A DNA stretch of 64,000 bases from Mycolicibacterium thermoresistibile (GTDB taxonomy: Bacteria > Actinomycetota > Actinomycetes > Mycobacteriales > Mycobacteriaceae): positions 496,001 through 560,000 of the forward strand of contig NZ_LT906483.1 of assembly GCF_900187065.1 (NCBI RefSeq). Reading direction: 5' to 3'. The translations under genes and the position numbers were made by a program. Shown in pieces: positions 27,308-38,654 of the stretch. Under the pieces are notes generated by a model. It was given only the letters and a program-made list of their open reading frames with translations. It did not search any database and was not told the DNA's origin. How positions within the stretch are numbered: the first letter of the stretch is position 1; every line of letters begins with the position of its first letter.

Positions 27308-29929
27308 GTGGAGCGGGTTCGCTGGGTCTCAGCGAAACGGCGGTCGACCTGGGCGGCGCTGAACGAAGCCTTCGGCCCAAGTCGGCGCCGCGGCGCGGTG
27401 CTCGTCGGCCCGGCGGGCGCGGGTAAGACCGAGCTGGCCCGCACGGTGCTGCAGCACCGCCGCCGTGAACAGCCGCACACGGTGCTGCACTGGGTCGCGG
27501 GGACCGCTTCGGCGAGCCGGATCCCGTTCGGGGCGTTCAGCCATCTGGTCGAGACCGGCGGTGGCGGAGAACCCGCGACGGTGTTGCGGACGGCGCGGGA
27601 GTCGCTGTGCGGACCGGTCCTGCGCGACCGCACCCGGACCGGCCTGCTGTTGATCGTCGACGACGCCCACCATCTCGACACCCTGTCGGCCACGCTGGTG
27701 CATCAGGTCGCGGTGAGCACCCCGGCGTCGCTGTTGCTCACCGTGCGCGACGGCGAACCGGTGCCCGATGCGATCACCGCGCTGTGGAAAGACGATCTGC
27801 TGGCCCGCATCGACATCGAGCCGTTCAGCCAGGCCGAGTGCGAACGGCTGCTGGCGGATGCGCTCGGCGGCCGGGTGGAATCGGCCAGCGCCGAACGGCT
27901 GTACGCGATCAGTGAGGGCAACCCGCTGTATCTGCGTCACCTGGTCACCGGCACCGTCGCGTCCGGGGCGCTGCGTGAAGTGGAGGGAATCTGGCAGTTG
28001 CGCGGCGAGGTCGCGCTGACGCCGCAGCTGTCCACCCTCATCGATCAGCACCTGTCCGCGCTGCCGGATCAGATCCGCACCGTGCTGGCGTACCTGGCCA
28101 TCGAGGAACCGCTCACCGTCGCGGATCTGTCCGATCTGGTCAGCCCGGAAGCGGTCGAGGCCGCCGAAGCCGCCGGAGCGGTCACCGTCGACGAACGCGG
28201 AGCCGACCTGATCGTGCATCCGGCGCATCCGCTCTACACCGAGACCGTGCGGGCCGGGCTGGGGCGGCTGACCCGGCGCAGCCTGCGCACCGCGCTGGTG
28301 GCGCGCTGGTCCCGGCGGCCACCGGACAACGTCAGCGACCGGCTGCGGCTGGCCGCCCTGGCGGTGAACAGTCAAACCCCGCCCCCGGCAACAGATCTCA
28401 TCGCCACATCGTGGGAGGCGATGCAGCTGGGGGATCTGCTGCTCGGGGAGCAGCTGGCACGCGGGGCGCTGGGACAGTCCGACACGCTCGCCGCCCGGCT
28501 TCCGCTGGCGCACGCCCTGGCCTGGCAGGGCCGCGGCCGGGAGGCCGACGACGTGCTGGCCGCCGTCGACCCTGACCGGCTGACCGAATTCGACATCATG
28601 GCCTGGACGCTGCCGAAGGCGGCCAACCAGTTCTGGATGCTGTCGGAGTCGGCCGAGGCGATCGCCCTGCTGGACCGGATGCGCACCCGACTGCATCAGC
28701 CGGCGGCGGTGACCGCGTTCGACGCCCTGGCGGCCACGTTCGCGATGAACGCCGGCCAGCCGCGGACGGCTCTCGAACTGGCCGGTCGGGTCCTGCAGAC
28801 GCCGGAGAGCCAGGACCTCGCCGTCGCCTGGGCGGCGGCGACGGCGACGCTGTCCAGCGCCCGGATGGCGCGGTTCGACGAGGTGGAGACCCACGCCGCG
28901 CGCGGCCTGGCCGCCCAGCACCCCGGGCTGCTGCGGTTCACCATCGGACTCGGGCAGATCACCCGGCTGATCCTGGCCGGGGACCTGACCCGCGCCGATT
29001 TCCTGGCCCACCACTATCTGAGCTTCTGCGAATTCCAGCAGCCCGGCCGCGCGATCGGCGAGGTGTTGCTGGCGCACATCCTGATCGCGCGCGGTGATCT
29101 GCCCACGGCGACGACGCTGCTGCGGCAGGCGGCGGCGGCGTTGAGCAGCACCGGTTATTCGTGGGGACCGCTGGCGTTGATGCAGCTCACCCAGGTGCTC
29201 GGTGCCCGCGGGGACGCCGACGGGGCGTCGGAGGCGCTGCGCCGCGCCGAACACAGCCACGGGACGCGTTCGGAGTTGTACGCCCCCGAACTCGCGTTGG
29301 CCCGGGCCTGGACCCGGGCCGCGGCCCGCGATCTGCCGGGTGCGCTGCGGGGCGCGCGCGACGCCGCCGACGCCGCCGAGCGGTCCGGGCAGCTGGCGGT
29401 GGCGCTGCGGGCACTGCACGACGGGGTCCGCCTGGGCGATCTGCAGGCGGCCGAGCGGATCGACCGGCTCAGCGCCGAGATCGACTGCGTGTTCGGCCGG
29501 CTGGCGGCCACCCATGCCCGGGCCGCGGCACAGCGCCGCGGACCTGATCTGGACCGGGTGGCGGCCGAGCTGGCCGACATCGGGATGATCGCCGCGGCCG
29601 CCGACGCCGCGGCGCAGGCCGCCCAGGCGTATGCCGCGGAAGGGCAGCGGTCCGCCGAACTGACCGCCCGGTCCCGCGCCGCCGAATGGTCCAAGCGGTG
29701 CGGAAGCCCGTCGACGCCGGTGCTGGAACGGGTCCTCAACCCGTTGCCACTGACCGGACGGGAACGCGAGATCGCGGTGATGGTCGCGCAGGGGCTGACC
29801 AACAAGGCGATCGCGGAACGGCTGTGCGTGTCCGTGCGCACCGTGGAGGGACACATCTACCGGGCCTGCATCAAGCTCGACGTGGCCGACCGGACACTGC
29901 TGGCCGCAGCGGTGGCCGCCGACGGCTGA
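27308..29929 (+). CDS. LuxR-type regulator with N-terminal ATPase (LAL/STAND family)
   Basis: An 873-residue large LuxR regulator. The N-terminal STAND-type NTPase has Walker A GPAGAGKT (residues 34-41) and Walker B LLLIVDDAHHLD. A long helical, TPR-like middle follows, and the C-terminal LuxR helix-turn-helix ends the protein (LTGREREIAVMVAQGLTNKA, then RTVEGHIYRACIKL). Such proteins act as ligand- and ATP-gated activators, usually of nearby catabolic genes. The next gene starts 33 bp downstream on the same strand, so it may control the hydrolase-GMC oxidoreductase genes. Start GTG 27308 is chosen from the -10 box. Confidence 0.88.
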   Translation: MERVRWVSAKRRSTWAALNEAFGPSRRRGAVLVGPAGAGKTELARTVLQHRRREQPHTVLHWVAGTASASRIPFGAFSHLVETGGGGEPATVLRTARESLCGPVLRDRTRTGLLLIVDDAHHLDTLSATLVHQVAVSTPASLLLTVRDGEPVPDAITALWKDDLLARIDIEPFSQAECERLLADALGGRVESASAERLYAISEGNPLYLRHLVTGTVASGALREVEGIWQLRGEVALTPQLSTLIDQHLSALPDQIRTVLAYLAIEEPLTVADLSDLVSPEAVEAAEAAGAVTVDERGADLIVHPAHPLYTETVRAGLGRLTRRSLRTALVARWSRRPPDNVSDRLRLAALAVNSQTPPPATDLIATSWEAMQLGDLLLGEQLARGALGQSDTLAARLPLAHALAWQGRGREADDVLAAVDPDRLTEFDIMAWTLPKAANQFWMLSESAEAIALLDRMRTRLHQPAAVTAFDALAATFAMNAGQPRTALELAGRVLQTPESQDLAVAWAAATATLSSARMARFDEVETHAARGLAAQHPGLLRFTIGLGQITRLILAGDLTRADFLAHHYLSFCEFQQPGRAIGEVLLAHILIARGDLPTATTLLRQAAAALSSTGYSWGPLALMQLTQVLGARGDADGASEALRRAEHSHGTRSELYAPELALARAWTRAAARDLPGALRGARDAADAAERSGQLAVALRALHDGVRLGDLQAAERIDRLSAEIDCVFGRLAATHARAAAQRRGPDLDRVAAELADIGMIAAAADAAAQAAQAYAAEGQRSAELTARSRAAEWSKRCGSPSTPVLERVLNPLPLTGREREIAVMVAQGLTNKAIAERLCVSVRTVEGHIYRACIKLDVADRTLLAAAVAADG

Positions 29930-29962
29930 CGACACCGTCCGGTGCCGAAAGGGGGGGAGACG

Positions 29963-31093
29963 ATGGGACATCTGGCCGCACCGCTGGCGATGCCGGAGGC
30001 CGAGATCGTGCTACGCGCCCCGGCCGGGGTCGCGCTGCCGAAGGTCGAGACGATCTGGTTTCGGACACCGGACGGGCTGCAGCTGAACTTCAAACATCTG
30101 CCACCCGCCACCGGCAGCACCGACCGCGGCCCGGTGCTGCTGGTGCACGGATCGGGAGTGCGGGCCAACCTGTTCTGCCCGCCGAGCATCATCACGCTGC
30201 CCGCGATGCTGTCCGCCGAGGGCTTCGACGTGTGGATGCTCAACTGGCGGGCCAGCATCGACGTGCAGCCGACGGAGTACACGTTCGACGACGCGGCGGC
30301 TCAGGACTTCCCCACGGCCACCCGGGAGATCCTCGACCGCACCGGCCGCAGCACCCTGAAAGCCGTGGTGCACTGCCAGGGTTCGCACGCGTTCATGATG
30401 TCGATGACGGCGGGTCTGCTGCCCGAATACACCCGGGTGGTGGCGAGTTCGACGGCGCTGCACCCGCGGATCCGGCGGGCGGCCGCGGTCAAACTGCCGT
30501 TCGCGATGGCGACGCTGGGCCGCAGCGTGGACTTCTTCAATCCGCAGTACGGCCTGTACGCCCCGTGGTTCTGGCCGCGGCTGATGGACTGGCTGGTGCG
30601 CGCCGTCCACCACGAGTGCCGCAACCCGGTGTGCAAACACGCCAGCTTCGTCTACGGCGTGGGGTCCCCCACCATGTGGAACCACGAGAACCTCGACGAG
30701 ATCACCCACGACTGGATCAAGGGCGAGTTCGCGCACGTGCCGGTGAGCCTGTTCCGCCAGACCCGCGACTGTCTGTCCGCCGGCCATCTGGTGTCCACCG
30801 GGAGGTATCGGGAGCTGCCCCGCGAATTCGGCGTCGGACCACCACATCCCGATGTGCGCGCCGAGTTCAAGTTCATCACCGGTGCGGACAACCGCACCTT
30901 CCGGCCCGACGGTATGCGCGCCACCTGGGAGTACTTCGAACGGTACGCGCCCGGGGTGCACGCGTTCGAGCAGTTCCCCGGCTACGGACACCTCGACATG
31001 TTCCTCGGCCAGTACGCGGCCGTCGACGTCTTCCCGGCAATCATCGACTGGCTGAAGGGCGGTCCCGGTGGCGAAAACGATTCTGGGCGCTGA
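29963..31093 (+). CDS. alpha/beta hydrolase with cysteine at the nucleophile position
   Basis: A 376-residue alpha/beta hydrolase. The strand and oxyanion region is VLLVHGSGVRANLF. The nucleophile elbow reads VVHCQGSHAF, so Cys138 stands where esterases have serine. PHA synthases and dienelactone hydrolases also use cysteine here. The likely catalytic histidine is in PGYGHLDMF near the C-terminus. Similar proteins are annotated beside or fused to GMC cholesterol-oxidase-like enzymes in actinobacteria, and here the GMC gene is three genes on. The ATG at 29963 is preceded by AAAGGGGGGGAGA. The next gene overlaps its end by 26 bp. Confidence 0.82.
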   Translation: MGHLAAPLAMPEAEIVLRAPAGVALPKVETIWFRTPDGLQLNFKHLPPATGSTDRGPVLLVHGSGVRANLFCPPSIITLPAMLSAEGFDVWMLNWRASIDVQPTEYTFDDAAAQDFPTATREILDRTGRSTLKAVVHCQGSHAFMMSMTAGLLPEYTRVVASSTALHPRIRRAAAVKLPFAMATLGRSVDFFNPQYGLYAPWFWPRLMDWLVRAVHHECRNPVCKHASFVYGVGSPTMWNHENLDEITHDWIKGEFAHVPVSLFRQTRDCLSAGHLVSTGRYRELPREFGVGPPHPDVRAEFKFITGADNRTFRPDGMRATWEYFERYAPGVHAFEQFPGYGHLDMFLGQYAAVDVFPAIIDWLKGGPGGENDSGR

Positions 31094-31397
31094 TCTCGCG
31101 TTGCTGCTGTGCGTCTCGGTGCTGGCCGGCTCCTGGCTGGGCCTCGGCGCCACCCCGCCCGCCGAGCTGGGGTGGGCGCTGGGCGCGGTGGTGCTGGCCG
31201 CGGTGATGGCGGTGACGGAGATGTTCAGCGGGTTGCGGTGGCCCGCGTTGATCGCCCTGGCCGCCACGGTCGTCGGCCTGGTCGCCGTGCTCTCCGGCAT
31301 GGTGACCCGCGGCTGGGGCTGGGCCTGGGTGGTGGCCTGGGTCGCCGTCGCGGGCTGGTTCGCGTTGCTGGCCGCCGCCGAGCGGAGCGACAGGTGA
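31068..31397 (+). CDS. small four-helix membrane protein of unknown function
   Basis: A 109-residue protein that is nearly all hydrophobic, with about four membrane segments (LALLLCVSVLAGSWLGLGA, ELGWALGAVVLAAVMAVTEM, ALIALAATVVGLVAVLSGMV, WAWVVAWVAVAGWFALLAAA). No conserved polar motif is visible and no family is recognised. GTG 31068 lies inside the hydrolase gene, and its stop overlaps the next start (GTGA), so it belongs to a tightly coupled operon. It could anchor the hydrolase and GMC enzyme at the membrane, but that is speculation. Confidence 0.65.
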   Translation: MAKTILGADLALLLCVSVLAGSWLGLGATPPAELGWALGAVVLAAVMAVTEMFSGLRWPALIALAATVVGLVAVLSGMVTRGWGWAWVVAWVAVAGWFALLAAAERSDR

Positions 31398-32015
31398 CCG
31401 GGCTGCGGTTCCGGGAGACGATGACCGGCCGGATCGCGATGCGCGCAACCGATCCGGCCGCGGGATACCGGCAGACCGCCGCGGTGGCGGCCACGTTGCG
31501 CGTCGAGGTGGACATTCCCGACGTCGCGGCGTTCCTCGCCGGTCCCCGCATCGGGCGGCTGCGGGCGGAGCTGATCGTCCCGGTGCTCGGCGGCCGCTAC
31601 CTGTCCACCGACGGTGAGTTCCACCTGTTCGACCGGGGCCGCGCGGCCGACAGTGTTCAGGAAATACGTTACACAGCAGACCTTTTCAACAACGATCGGC
31701 AGTACCGGATGGACGGGCGCAAGCTGGTGGGCCGGCGACCTTGGCGGGTGTGGCCGGACACCACGCGGCTGCACCTCACCCTGACCGATGTCACCCCGCA
31801 CACCCCGTCCGATCCGGACAGCTTCCGGCCCCGCACCGCCGCCGGCGTCGTCAGCATCGGGCCGGGCGACTTCATCCGGCAGTTGGGCACCATGCGCGGC
31901 TATCCCGCGGACCCGCGCACCCGCTGGGTGGTGCCCCGGTATCTGCTGTTGTTCGCGCGTTGCCTGGCCACCGGCTACTGCGGCCCCGAGACAGAACACC
32001 CCGGAAGGAACACAG

Positions 32016-32035
<20 letters not shown>
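31394..32035 (+). CDS. conserved protein of unknown function in the hydrolase-GMC operon
   Basis: A 213-residue soluble protein, apparently beta-rich (RLRAELIVPVLGGRYLSTDGEF, DSVQEIRYTADLFNND, RLHLTLTDVTPH). In related actinobacterial loci, sequence of this type occurs as an extra domain next to GMC cholesterol-oxidase-like proteins (from memory). That suggests a structural or substrate-binding partner of the oxidoreductase rather than an enzyme. No catalytic motif is visible. GTG 31394 overlaps the preceding stop, and its end overlaps the GMC start by 20 bp. Confidence 0.68.
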
Positions 32036-33683
<1,648 letters not shown>

Positions 33684-33700
33684 CGCACTACGCGTGCCCG

Positions 33701-33725
33701 CGGCCGCCCCCCGGCCGTACGTTTT
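33701..33725 (+). terminator. weak hairpin with T-tract after the GMC oxidoreductase gene
   Basis: CGGCCG (33701-33706) can pair with CGGCCG (33712-33717) around a 5-nt loop of C, followed by TACGTTTTC. The stem is short, so this is a modest candidate. Confidence 0.35.
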
Positions 33726-33785
33726 CGTCACGACCACCGAACACCAGGTGATCGACACCGAGACATCCCGGGGGAGTGACTGAAA

Positions 33786-34058
33786 ATGACTGTGCAACAG
33801 CATCATCCGAATGCCGCAACCGCGCCCGTTGCGACACCGCCCAGCACGCTGATCACCGAACACGAGGTGCGGCTGGCGACCACCGCGGCGGCAGGCGTGA
33901 CGGCGCCACCGGCCCCGGCGCCCACGGGCGACCGGACCACCTGGTGGCAGCGGCTGTGGACCAGGACTGACCCGCCCCGTCCGCGCCGCCGCCACTATCC
34001 CGCCCGCTACCGGTTCCTCGAGGACGCCGCGATGGCCCGGGAGATGCACCGGCTATGA
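33786..34058 (+). CDS. small conserved hypothetical protein
   Basis: A 90-residue protein of low complexity. The first 55 residues are rich in Ala, Thr and Pro, and the C-terminal third is basic and aromatic (WWQRLWTRTDPPRPRRRHYP), then ARYRFLEDAAMAREMHRL. Nothing suggests an enzyme or membrane protein. The ATG has GGGGGAG about 10 nt upstream. The stop overlaps the start of a 38-residue membrane peptide gene, so the two are probably made together. Confidence 0.6.
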   Translation: MTVQQHHPNAATAPVATPPSTLITEHEVRLATTAAAGVTAPPAPAPTGDRTTWWQRLWTRTDPPRPRRRHYPARYRFLEDAAMAREMHRL

Positions 34059-34171
34059 GTCCCGTCCTGATGGTCGCCATGGCGGTCGTGACGGCAGTCG
34101 GCGCCGTCGGCCTGTACCGGCTGTCCGCCTGGCTGGAGCGCTGGGATTACCAGCGCCACTTCTACGACTGA
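34055..34171 (+). CDS. 38-residue single-pass membrane peptide
   Basis: The frame from ATG 34055 to TGA 34171 encodes 38 residues. A hydrophobic helix (VLMVAMAVVTAVGAVGLYRL) is followed by a charged, aromatic tail (SAWLERWDYQRHFYD). The start overlaps the preceding stop as ATGA, a strong sign of real coupled translation. No function is known. It is followed 20 bp later by the GNAT gene. Confidence 0.6.
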   Translation: MSPVLMVAMAVVTAVGAVGLYRLSAWLERWDYQRHFYD

Positions 34172-34191
34172 CGGCCCGGATACTGGAATTC

Positions 34192-34692
34192 GTGTCCACC
34201 GTCGAGCAATTGTCCTTCCAGGCGGTCGGCCGGCATCACCGGCTGGCCGAACCGCTGCTGGCCGAACTCGCCGTCGAGTACGCGCACCGCTACGACAGCA
34301 CCGTCGACCGGGTCGCGAGGTGGTTGCGCTCCGCGCCGGCCGCCGAGTTCGAGCCACCCGACGGAGCATTGGTGATCGGCCTGCTCAGCGGGCAGCCGGT
34401 GACCGGCGGGGCGTTCCGCCGGTTCGACGCCCACACCGCGGAGCTCAAGCGGATCTGGACCGACAGCCGCCACCGTCGCCGCGGCCACGCCCGGGCGTTG
34501 CTGGCCGAACTGGAGCGCCGGATCACCGCCCGCGGATACCGGCGCATCTACCTGACCACCGGCGATCGGCAGCCCGAGGCCGAGGCGCTCTATCGGGCCG
34601 CCGGCTACTCCCGGCTGCCGAAACCGTTGCCCGGCGACGAGGAGGGATATCCGGTGGCGTTCCTCAAGGAACTCGGCGGGCCCGGCAGCTGA
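34192..34692 (+). CDS. GNAT family N-acetyltransferase
   Basis: A 166-residue GNAT domain. The acetyl-CoA pyrophosphate-binding motif is RHRRRGHARALLAELERR (around residues 98-115), preceded by AELKRIWTDS. The late motif DRQPEAEALYRAAGYSRLP is typical of the C-terminal half. The substrate cannot be inferred from sequence. The GTG start at 34192 follows the membrane peptide gene by 20 bp, and it converges with the MBL hydrolase gene. Confidence 0.85.
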   Translation: MSTVEQLSFQAVGRHHRLAEPLLAELAVEYAHRYDSTVDRVARWLRSAPAAEFEPPDGALVIGLLSGQPVTGGAFRRFDAHTAELKRIWTDSRHRRRGHARALLAELERRITARGYRRIYLTTGDRQPEAEALYRAAGYSRLPKPLPGDEEGYPVAFLKELGGPGS

Positions 34693-34703
34693 GTCGACGG
34701 TGC

Positions 34704-35447
34704 TCAGGCCGGGGTGGCCAGCCGGGCCGCGGTGCTGATCTCCCCGCGCCACACCGGCCCGTGGCCGGGAAGCAGCACCTCGGCGTCGAGCAGACCGAGG
34801 GCGGCCACACTGCGCACACAGCTGTCCTGGTCGTGGTTGAACACCTCCGGCAGCAGCTGGGGGCCGCGCCGCGGCGCCACCGGATGCCCGGTCACCAGCG
34901 CGTCACCGGAGACCAGCACCTCCCCGATCAGATAGGAGCAGTGCCCCGCGGTGTGGCCGGGGCTGGGGATGACCACCGGTTGACCCGGCAGCTGGGCGGC
35001 CACGTCCTCGGTCAGCGCCCGGGTGCCGGGGATGCCCTCCCGCACCAGCGCCCCGGTGCGGACCGCGGTGAGCGACCAGGTCAGCCACCGCGGCCGCCAC
35101 AACTGACCGGCCAGATCCAGCGGCGACACCTGCTCCAGGTACGCGCGCTTGGCGTGGCCGACCTCGTCGGCGTGGCAGAACACCGGGGTGCCGTGCGTCT
35201 TGGCGAACCAGATCGCCGAGCCGAGGTGATCGATGTGCGCGTGCGTCAACAGGATGGCGCGGACGGCGTCGGGCCCGAAGCCCAGCTGCCGCAGCGAATG
35301 CAGGACGAGGCCGCGTTGACCGGGATACCCTGCGTCGATGAGCACGACCCCGGTCCCGTCGGTGACCAGCACCCAGTTGACCAGGTCGGTGTTCGCGAAG
35401 TGAACGGAGTCGGTGATCTGTTCGAGTCTGACCGCCGGCGCTGCCAT
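34704..35447 (-). CDS. metallo-beta-lactamase fold hydrolase (Rv0406c-like)
   Basis: A 247-residue MBL-fold hydrolase. The metal motif THAHIDHLG gives H69, H71, D73 and H74. Further ligands are the His of SPGHTAGH, the Asp of VSGDALVTGH and the His of LLPGHGPVW. This is the glyoxalase II-like pattern with two metal sites. The substrate is unknown. It is divergent from fgd1 with 70 bp between the starts, as recalled for Rv0406c and Rv0407. ATG 35447 is chosen since the longer frame is antisense to fgd1. Confidence 0.88.
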   Translation of the reverse strand: MAAPAVRLEQITDSVHFANTDLVNWVLVTDGTGVVLIDAGYPGQRGLVLHSLRQLGFGPDAVRAILLTHAHIDHLGSAIWFAKTHGTPVFCHADEVGHAKRAYLEQVSPLDLAGQLWRPRWLTWSLTAVRTGALVREGIPGTRALTEDVAAQLPGQPVVIPSPGHTAGHCSYLIGEVLVSGDALVTGHPVAPRRGPQLLPEVFNHDQDSCVRSVAALGLLDAEVLLPGHGPVWRGEISTAARLATPA

Positions 35448-35517
35448 CCCGCGAGTGTAGATAACCGGCACTGGAGTAGAAACAAGGTAGGAGACGCGAC
35501 GAACAGGAAGACGTCCA

Positions 35518-36528
35518 GTGGCTGAACTCAAGTTGGGGTACAAGGCATCGGCGGAGCAGTTCGCGCCGCGGGAACTCGTGGAGCTCGGGGTCGCCGCCGA
35601 GGAACACGGCATGGACAGCGCCACGGTCAGCGACCATTTCCAGCCGTGGCGGCACAAGGGCGGACATGCCCCGTTCTCGCTCGCGTGGATGACCGCGGTG
35701 GGGGAGCGCACCAAGCGCATCACGCTGGGCACGTCGGTGCTGACGCCGACGTTCCGGTACAACCCGGCGGTCATCGCGCAGGCGTTCGCCACCATGGCGT
35801 GCCTGTATCCGGACCGGATCTTCCTCGGGGTGGGCACGGGGGAGGCGCTCAACGAGATCGCCACCGGTTACGAGGGTGAGTGGCCCGAGTTCAAGGAACG
35901 GTTCGCCCGGCTGCGCGAGGCGGTGCGGCTGATGCGGGAGCTGTGGCTCGGTGACCGGGTCGACTTCGACGGCGAGTACTACCGGACCAAGGGCGCTTCG
36001 ATCTACGACGTGCCCGAGGGCGGGGTGCCGGTGTACATCGCCGCGGGCGGACCGGTGGTCGCCAAGTACGCCGGACGGGCAGGCGACGGCTTCATCTGCA
36101 CCTCCGGCAAGGGTGCGGAGCTCTACCAGGACAAGCTCATCCCAGCCGTCGCCGAGGGCGCCGCCGCGGCCGGCCGCGACGCCGACGAGATCGACAAGAT
36201 GATCGAGATCAAGATCTCCTACGATCCCGATCCCGAGCTGGCGCTGGAGAACACCCGGTTCTGGGCGCCGCTGTCGTTGACGGCCGAACAGAAGCACTCC
36301 ATCGACGATCCGATCGAGATGGAGCGGGCCGCCGACGAGCTGCCGATCGAGCAGGTGGCCAAGCGCTGGATCGTCGCCTCCGATCCGGACGAGGCGGTGG
36401 AGCAGGTCGCCCAGTACGTGAAGTGGGGCCTGAACCATCTGGTGTTCCACGCCCCGGGTCACGATCAGCGCCGGTTCCTGGAGCTGTTCCGCACAGATCT
36501 GGAGCCCCGGCTGCGCCGGCTGGGCTGA
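35518..36528 (+). CDS. fgd1: F420-dependent glucose-6-phosphate dehydrogenase
   Basis: A 336-residue luciferase-like enzyme that oxidises glucose-6-phosphate while reducing coenzyme F420. This is the main source of F420H2 in mycobacteria and is needed for activation of nitroimidazole drugs. Characteristic stretches are [60 protein letters not shown] and [10 protein letters not shown], and the length equals that of known Fgd1. The GTG start at 35518 has AGGAAGA upstream. It is followed 17 bp later by pta. Confidence 0.97.
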   Translation: MAELKLGYKASAEQFAPRELVELGVAAEEHGMDSATVSDHFQPWRHKGGHAPFSLAWMTAVGERTKRITLGTSVLTPTFRYNPAVIAQAFATMACLYPDRIFLGVGTGEALNEIATGYEGEWPEFKERFARLREAVRLMRELWLGDRVDFDGEYYRTKGASIYDVPEGGVPVYIAAGGPVVAKYAGRAGDGFICTSGKGAELYQDKLIPAVAEGAAAAGRDADEIDKMIEIKISYDPDPELALENTRFWAPLSLTAEQKHSIDDPIEMERAADELPIEQVAKRWIVASDPDEAVEQVAQYVKWGLNHLVFHAPGHDQRRFLELFRTDLEPRLRRLG

Positions 36529-36545
36529 TCGGGCAGGTTTCAGGC

Positions 36546-38654
36546 ATGTCCGCCGCATCCGAGGCCCCGTCGCCTGAGCCGTCGATCTCCGCGATCTACA
36601 TCGCGGCTCCGGAGGGGGACACCGGAAAGTCGACGATCGCGCTCGGCATCCTGCACCGGCTGGCCGCCAACGTCGCCCGGGTGGGGGTGTTCCGGCCGAT
36701 CACCAGGCTGAACGAGGACCGCGACTACATCCTGGAACTGCTGCTGGCCCACGCCACCGCGGACCTGAGCTACGAGGACTGCGTCGGTGTCGGCTATCAA
36801 CAGCTGCACGAGGACACCGACGGCGCGATCGCCGAGATCGTCGACCGCTACCACCGGATGGCCGCCGCGTGCGACGCGGTGCTCATCGTCGGCAGCGACT
36901 ACACCGACATCGCCACCCCGACCGAGCTGTCGGTCAACGCGCGGATCGCGGTGAACCTCGGCGCGCCGGTGCTGCTGGCGGTGCGGGCCCAGGACCGCAC
37001 CCCGGAACAGATCGCGCAGGTGGTCGAGGTGTGTACCGCGGAACTGGCCGCCCAGCACGCCCACACCGCGGCGGTGGTGGCCAACCGGTGCGATCCGGCG
37101 CAACTGGACGCGGTGCGCACCGCGCTCACCGAGTTGCTGCCGAACGGACCCAAGTGTTTCGTGCTGCCCGAGGAGCCGCTGTTGGTGGCGCCGTCGGTGG
37201 CCGAACTGCAGCGCGCCGTCGACGGCACGCTGATTCAGGGGGATCCGGCGATGCTGCACCGGGAGGTGATGGATGTGCTCGTCGCCGGGATGACGGCCGA
37301 GCATGTGTTGGAACGGCTCACCGAGGGGGTCGCGGTCATCACCCCCGGCGACCGCTCCGACGTGGTGCTCGCCATGGTCAGCGCCCATGCAGCCGAGGGT
37401 TTTCCGTCGTTGTCGGCCCTCATCCTCAACGGCGGGTGGGAGCTGCACCCGTCGATCGCGGCGCTGGTGTCCGGCCTGGGCCTGTCGTTGCCGATGATCG
37501 CCACCGACCTGGGCACGTTCGCGACCGCCAGCCGGGTCGCCGCCACCCGGGGCCGGGTGACGGCCGCATCGCACCGCAAGATCGACACCGCCCTGCAGCT
37601 GATGGAGACCTACGTCGACACCTCGGACATGCTGGAGCAGTTGGCGATTCCGATTCCCACCGTCGTCACCCCGCAGATGTTCACCTACCGGCTGCTGGAG
37701 CGGGCCCGCGCGGACCGCAAGCACATCGTGTTGCCGGAGGGCGAGGACGATCGCATCCTGATCTCGGCCGGGCGGCTGCTGCAGCGTGGGGTGGCCGATC
37801 TGACCATCCTGGGTGACGAGGCACAGGTGCGTGGGCGGGCCGCCGAGCTGGGTGTGGATCTGTCCGGGGCCACCGTGATCGACCCGCGGACCAGCGATCT
37901 GCGGGAGCGGTTCGCCGAGCAGTACGCCGAGATGCGTGAACACAAGGGCGTCACGCTGGAACAGGCCCGCGAGATCATGCTCGACGTGTCCTATTTCGGC
38001 ACCATGCTGGTGTACAACGACATGGTCGACGGCATGGTGTCGGGTGCGGCGCACACCACCGCGCACACCGTGCGGCCGGCGTTCGAGATCATCCGGACCC
38101 AGCCCGACGTGTCCACGGTGTCCAGCATCTTCCTGATGTGCCTGTCGGACCGGGTGCTGGCCTACGGCGACTGCGCGATCGTGCCGGACCCGACCGCCGA
38201 ACAGCTCGCCGACATCGCGATCTCCTCGGCCCGCACCGCCGCCCGGTTCGACATCGAGCCGAGGGTGGCGATGCTGTCCTACTCGACCGGTACCTCAGGA
38301 GCCGGCGCTGACGTCGAAAAGGTCAAGCGGGCAACGGAGTTGGTGCGTCAACGCCAGCCGGATCTCCTGGTGGAGGGGCCCATCCAGTACGACGCGGCGG
38401 TGGAGCCGTCGGTGGCGCGGACCAAGATGCCGGACTCCCCGGTGGCCGGCCGCGCCACGGTGCTGATCTTCCCGGACCTCAACACCGGCAACAACACCTA
38501 CAAGGCGGTGCAGCGCAGTGCCGGGGCGGTGGCCATCGGACCGGTGCTGCAGGGGTTGAACAAGCCGGTCAATGACCTGTCCCGGGGTGCGCTGATCGAG
38601 GACATCGTCAACACGGTGGCGATCACCGCGATCCAGGCCCAAGGTGGGAGCTGA
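36546..38654 (+). CDS. pta: phosphate acetyltransferase
   Basis: A 702-residue long-form phosphotransacetylase that interconverts acetyl-CoA and acetyl phosphate. The N-terminal P-loop domain starts [19 protein letters not shown] (residues about 18-36), a DRTGG domain lies in the middle, and the C-terminal PTA_PTB catalytic domain runs from about residue 375 ([20 protein letters not shown]) to the end, with [16 protein letters not shown] and [20 protein letters not shown]. It forms an operon with ackA through a TGATG overlap. The same fgd1-pta-ackA order is recalled in M. tuberculosis (Rv0407-Rv0409). Confidence 0.95.
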   Translation: MSAASEAPSPEPSISAIYIAAPEGDTGKSTIALGILHRLAANVARVGVFRPITRLNEDRDYILELLLAHATADLSYEDCVGVGYQQLHEDTDGAIAEIVDRYHRMAAACDAVLIVGSDYTDIATPTELSVNARIAVNLGAPVLLAVRAQDRTPEQIAQVVEVCTAELAAQHAHTAAVVANRCDPAQLDAVRTALTELLPNGPKCFVLPEEPLLVAPSVAELQRAVDGTLIQGDPAMLHREVMDVLVAGMTAEHVLERLTEGVAVITPGDRSDVVLAMVSAHAAEGFPSLSALILNGGWELHPSIAALVSGLGLSLPMIATDLGTFATASRVAATRGRVTAASHRKIDTALQLMETYVDTSDMLEQLAIPIPTVVTPQMFTYRLLERARADRKHIVLPEGEDDRILISAGRLLQRGVADLTILGDEAQVRGRAAELGVDLSGATVIDPRTSDLRERFAEQYAEMREHKGVTLEQAREIMLDVSYFGTMLVYNDMVDGMVSGAAHTTAHTVRPAFEIIRTQPDVSTVSSIFLMCLSDRVLAYGDCAIVPDPTAEQLADIAISSARTAARFDIEPRVAMLSYSTGTSGAGADVEKVKRATELVRQRQPDLLVEGPIQYDAAVEPSVARTKMPDSPVAGRATVLIFPDLNTGNNTYKAVQRSAGAVAIGPVLQGLNKPVNDLSRGALIEDIVNTVAITAIQAQGGS

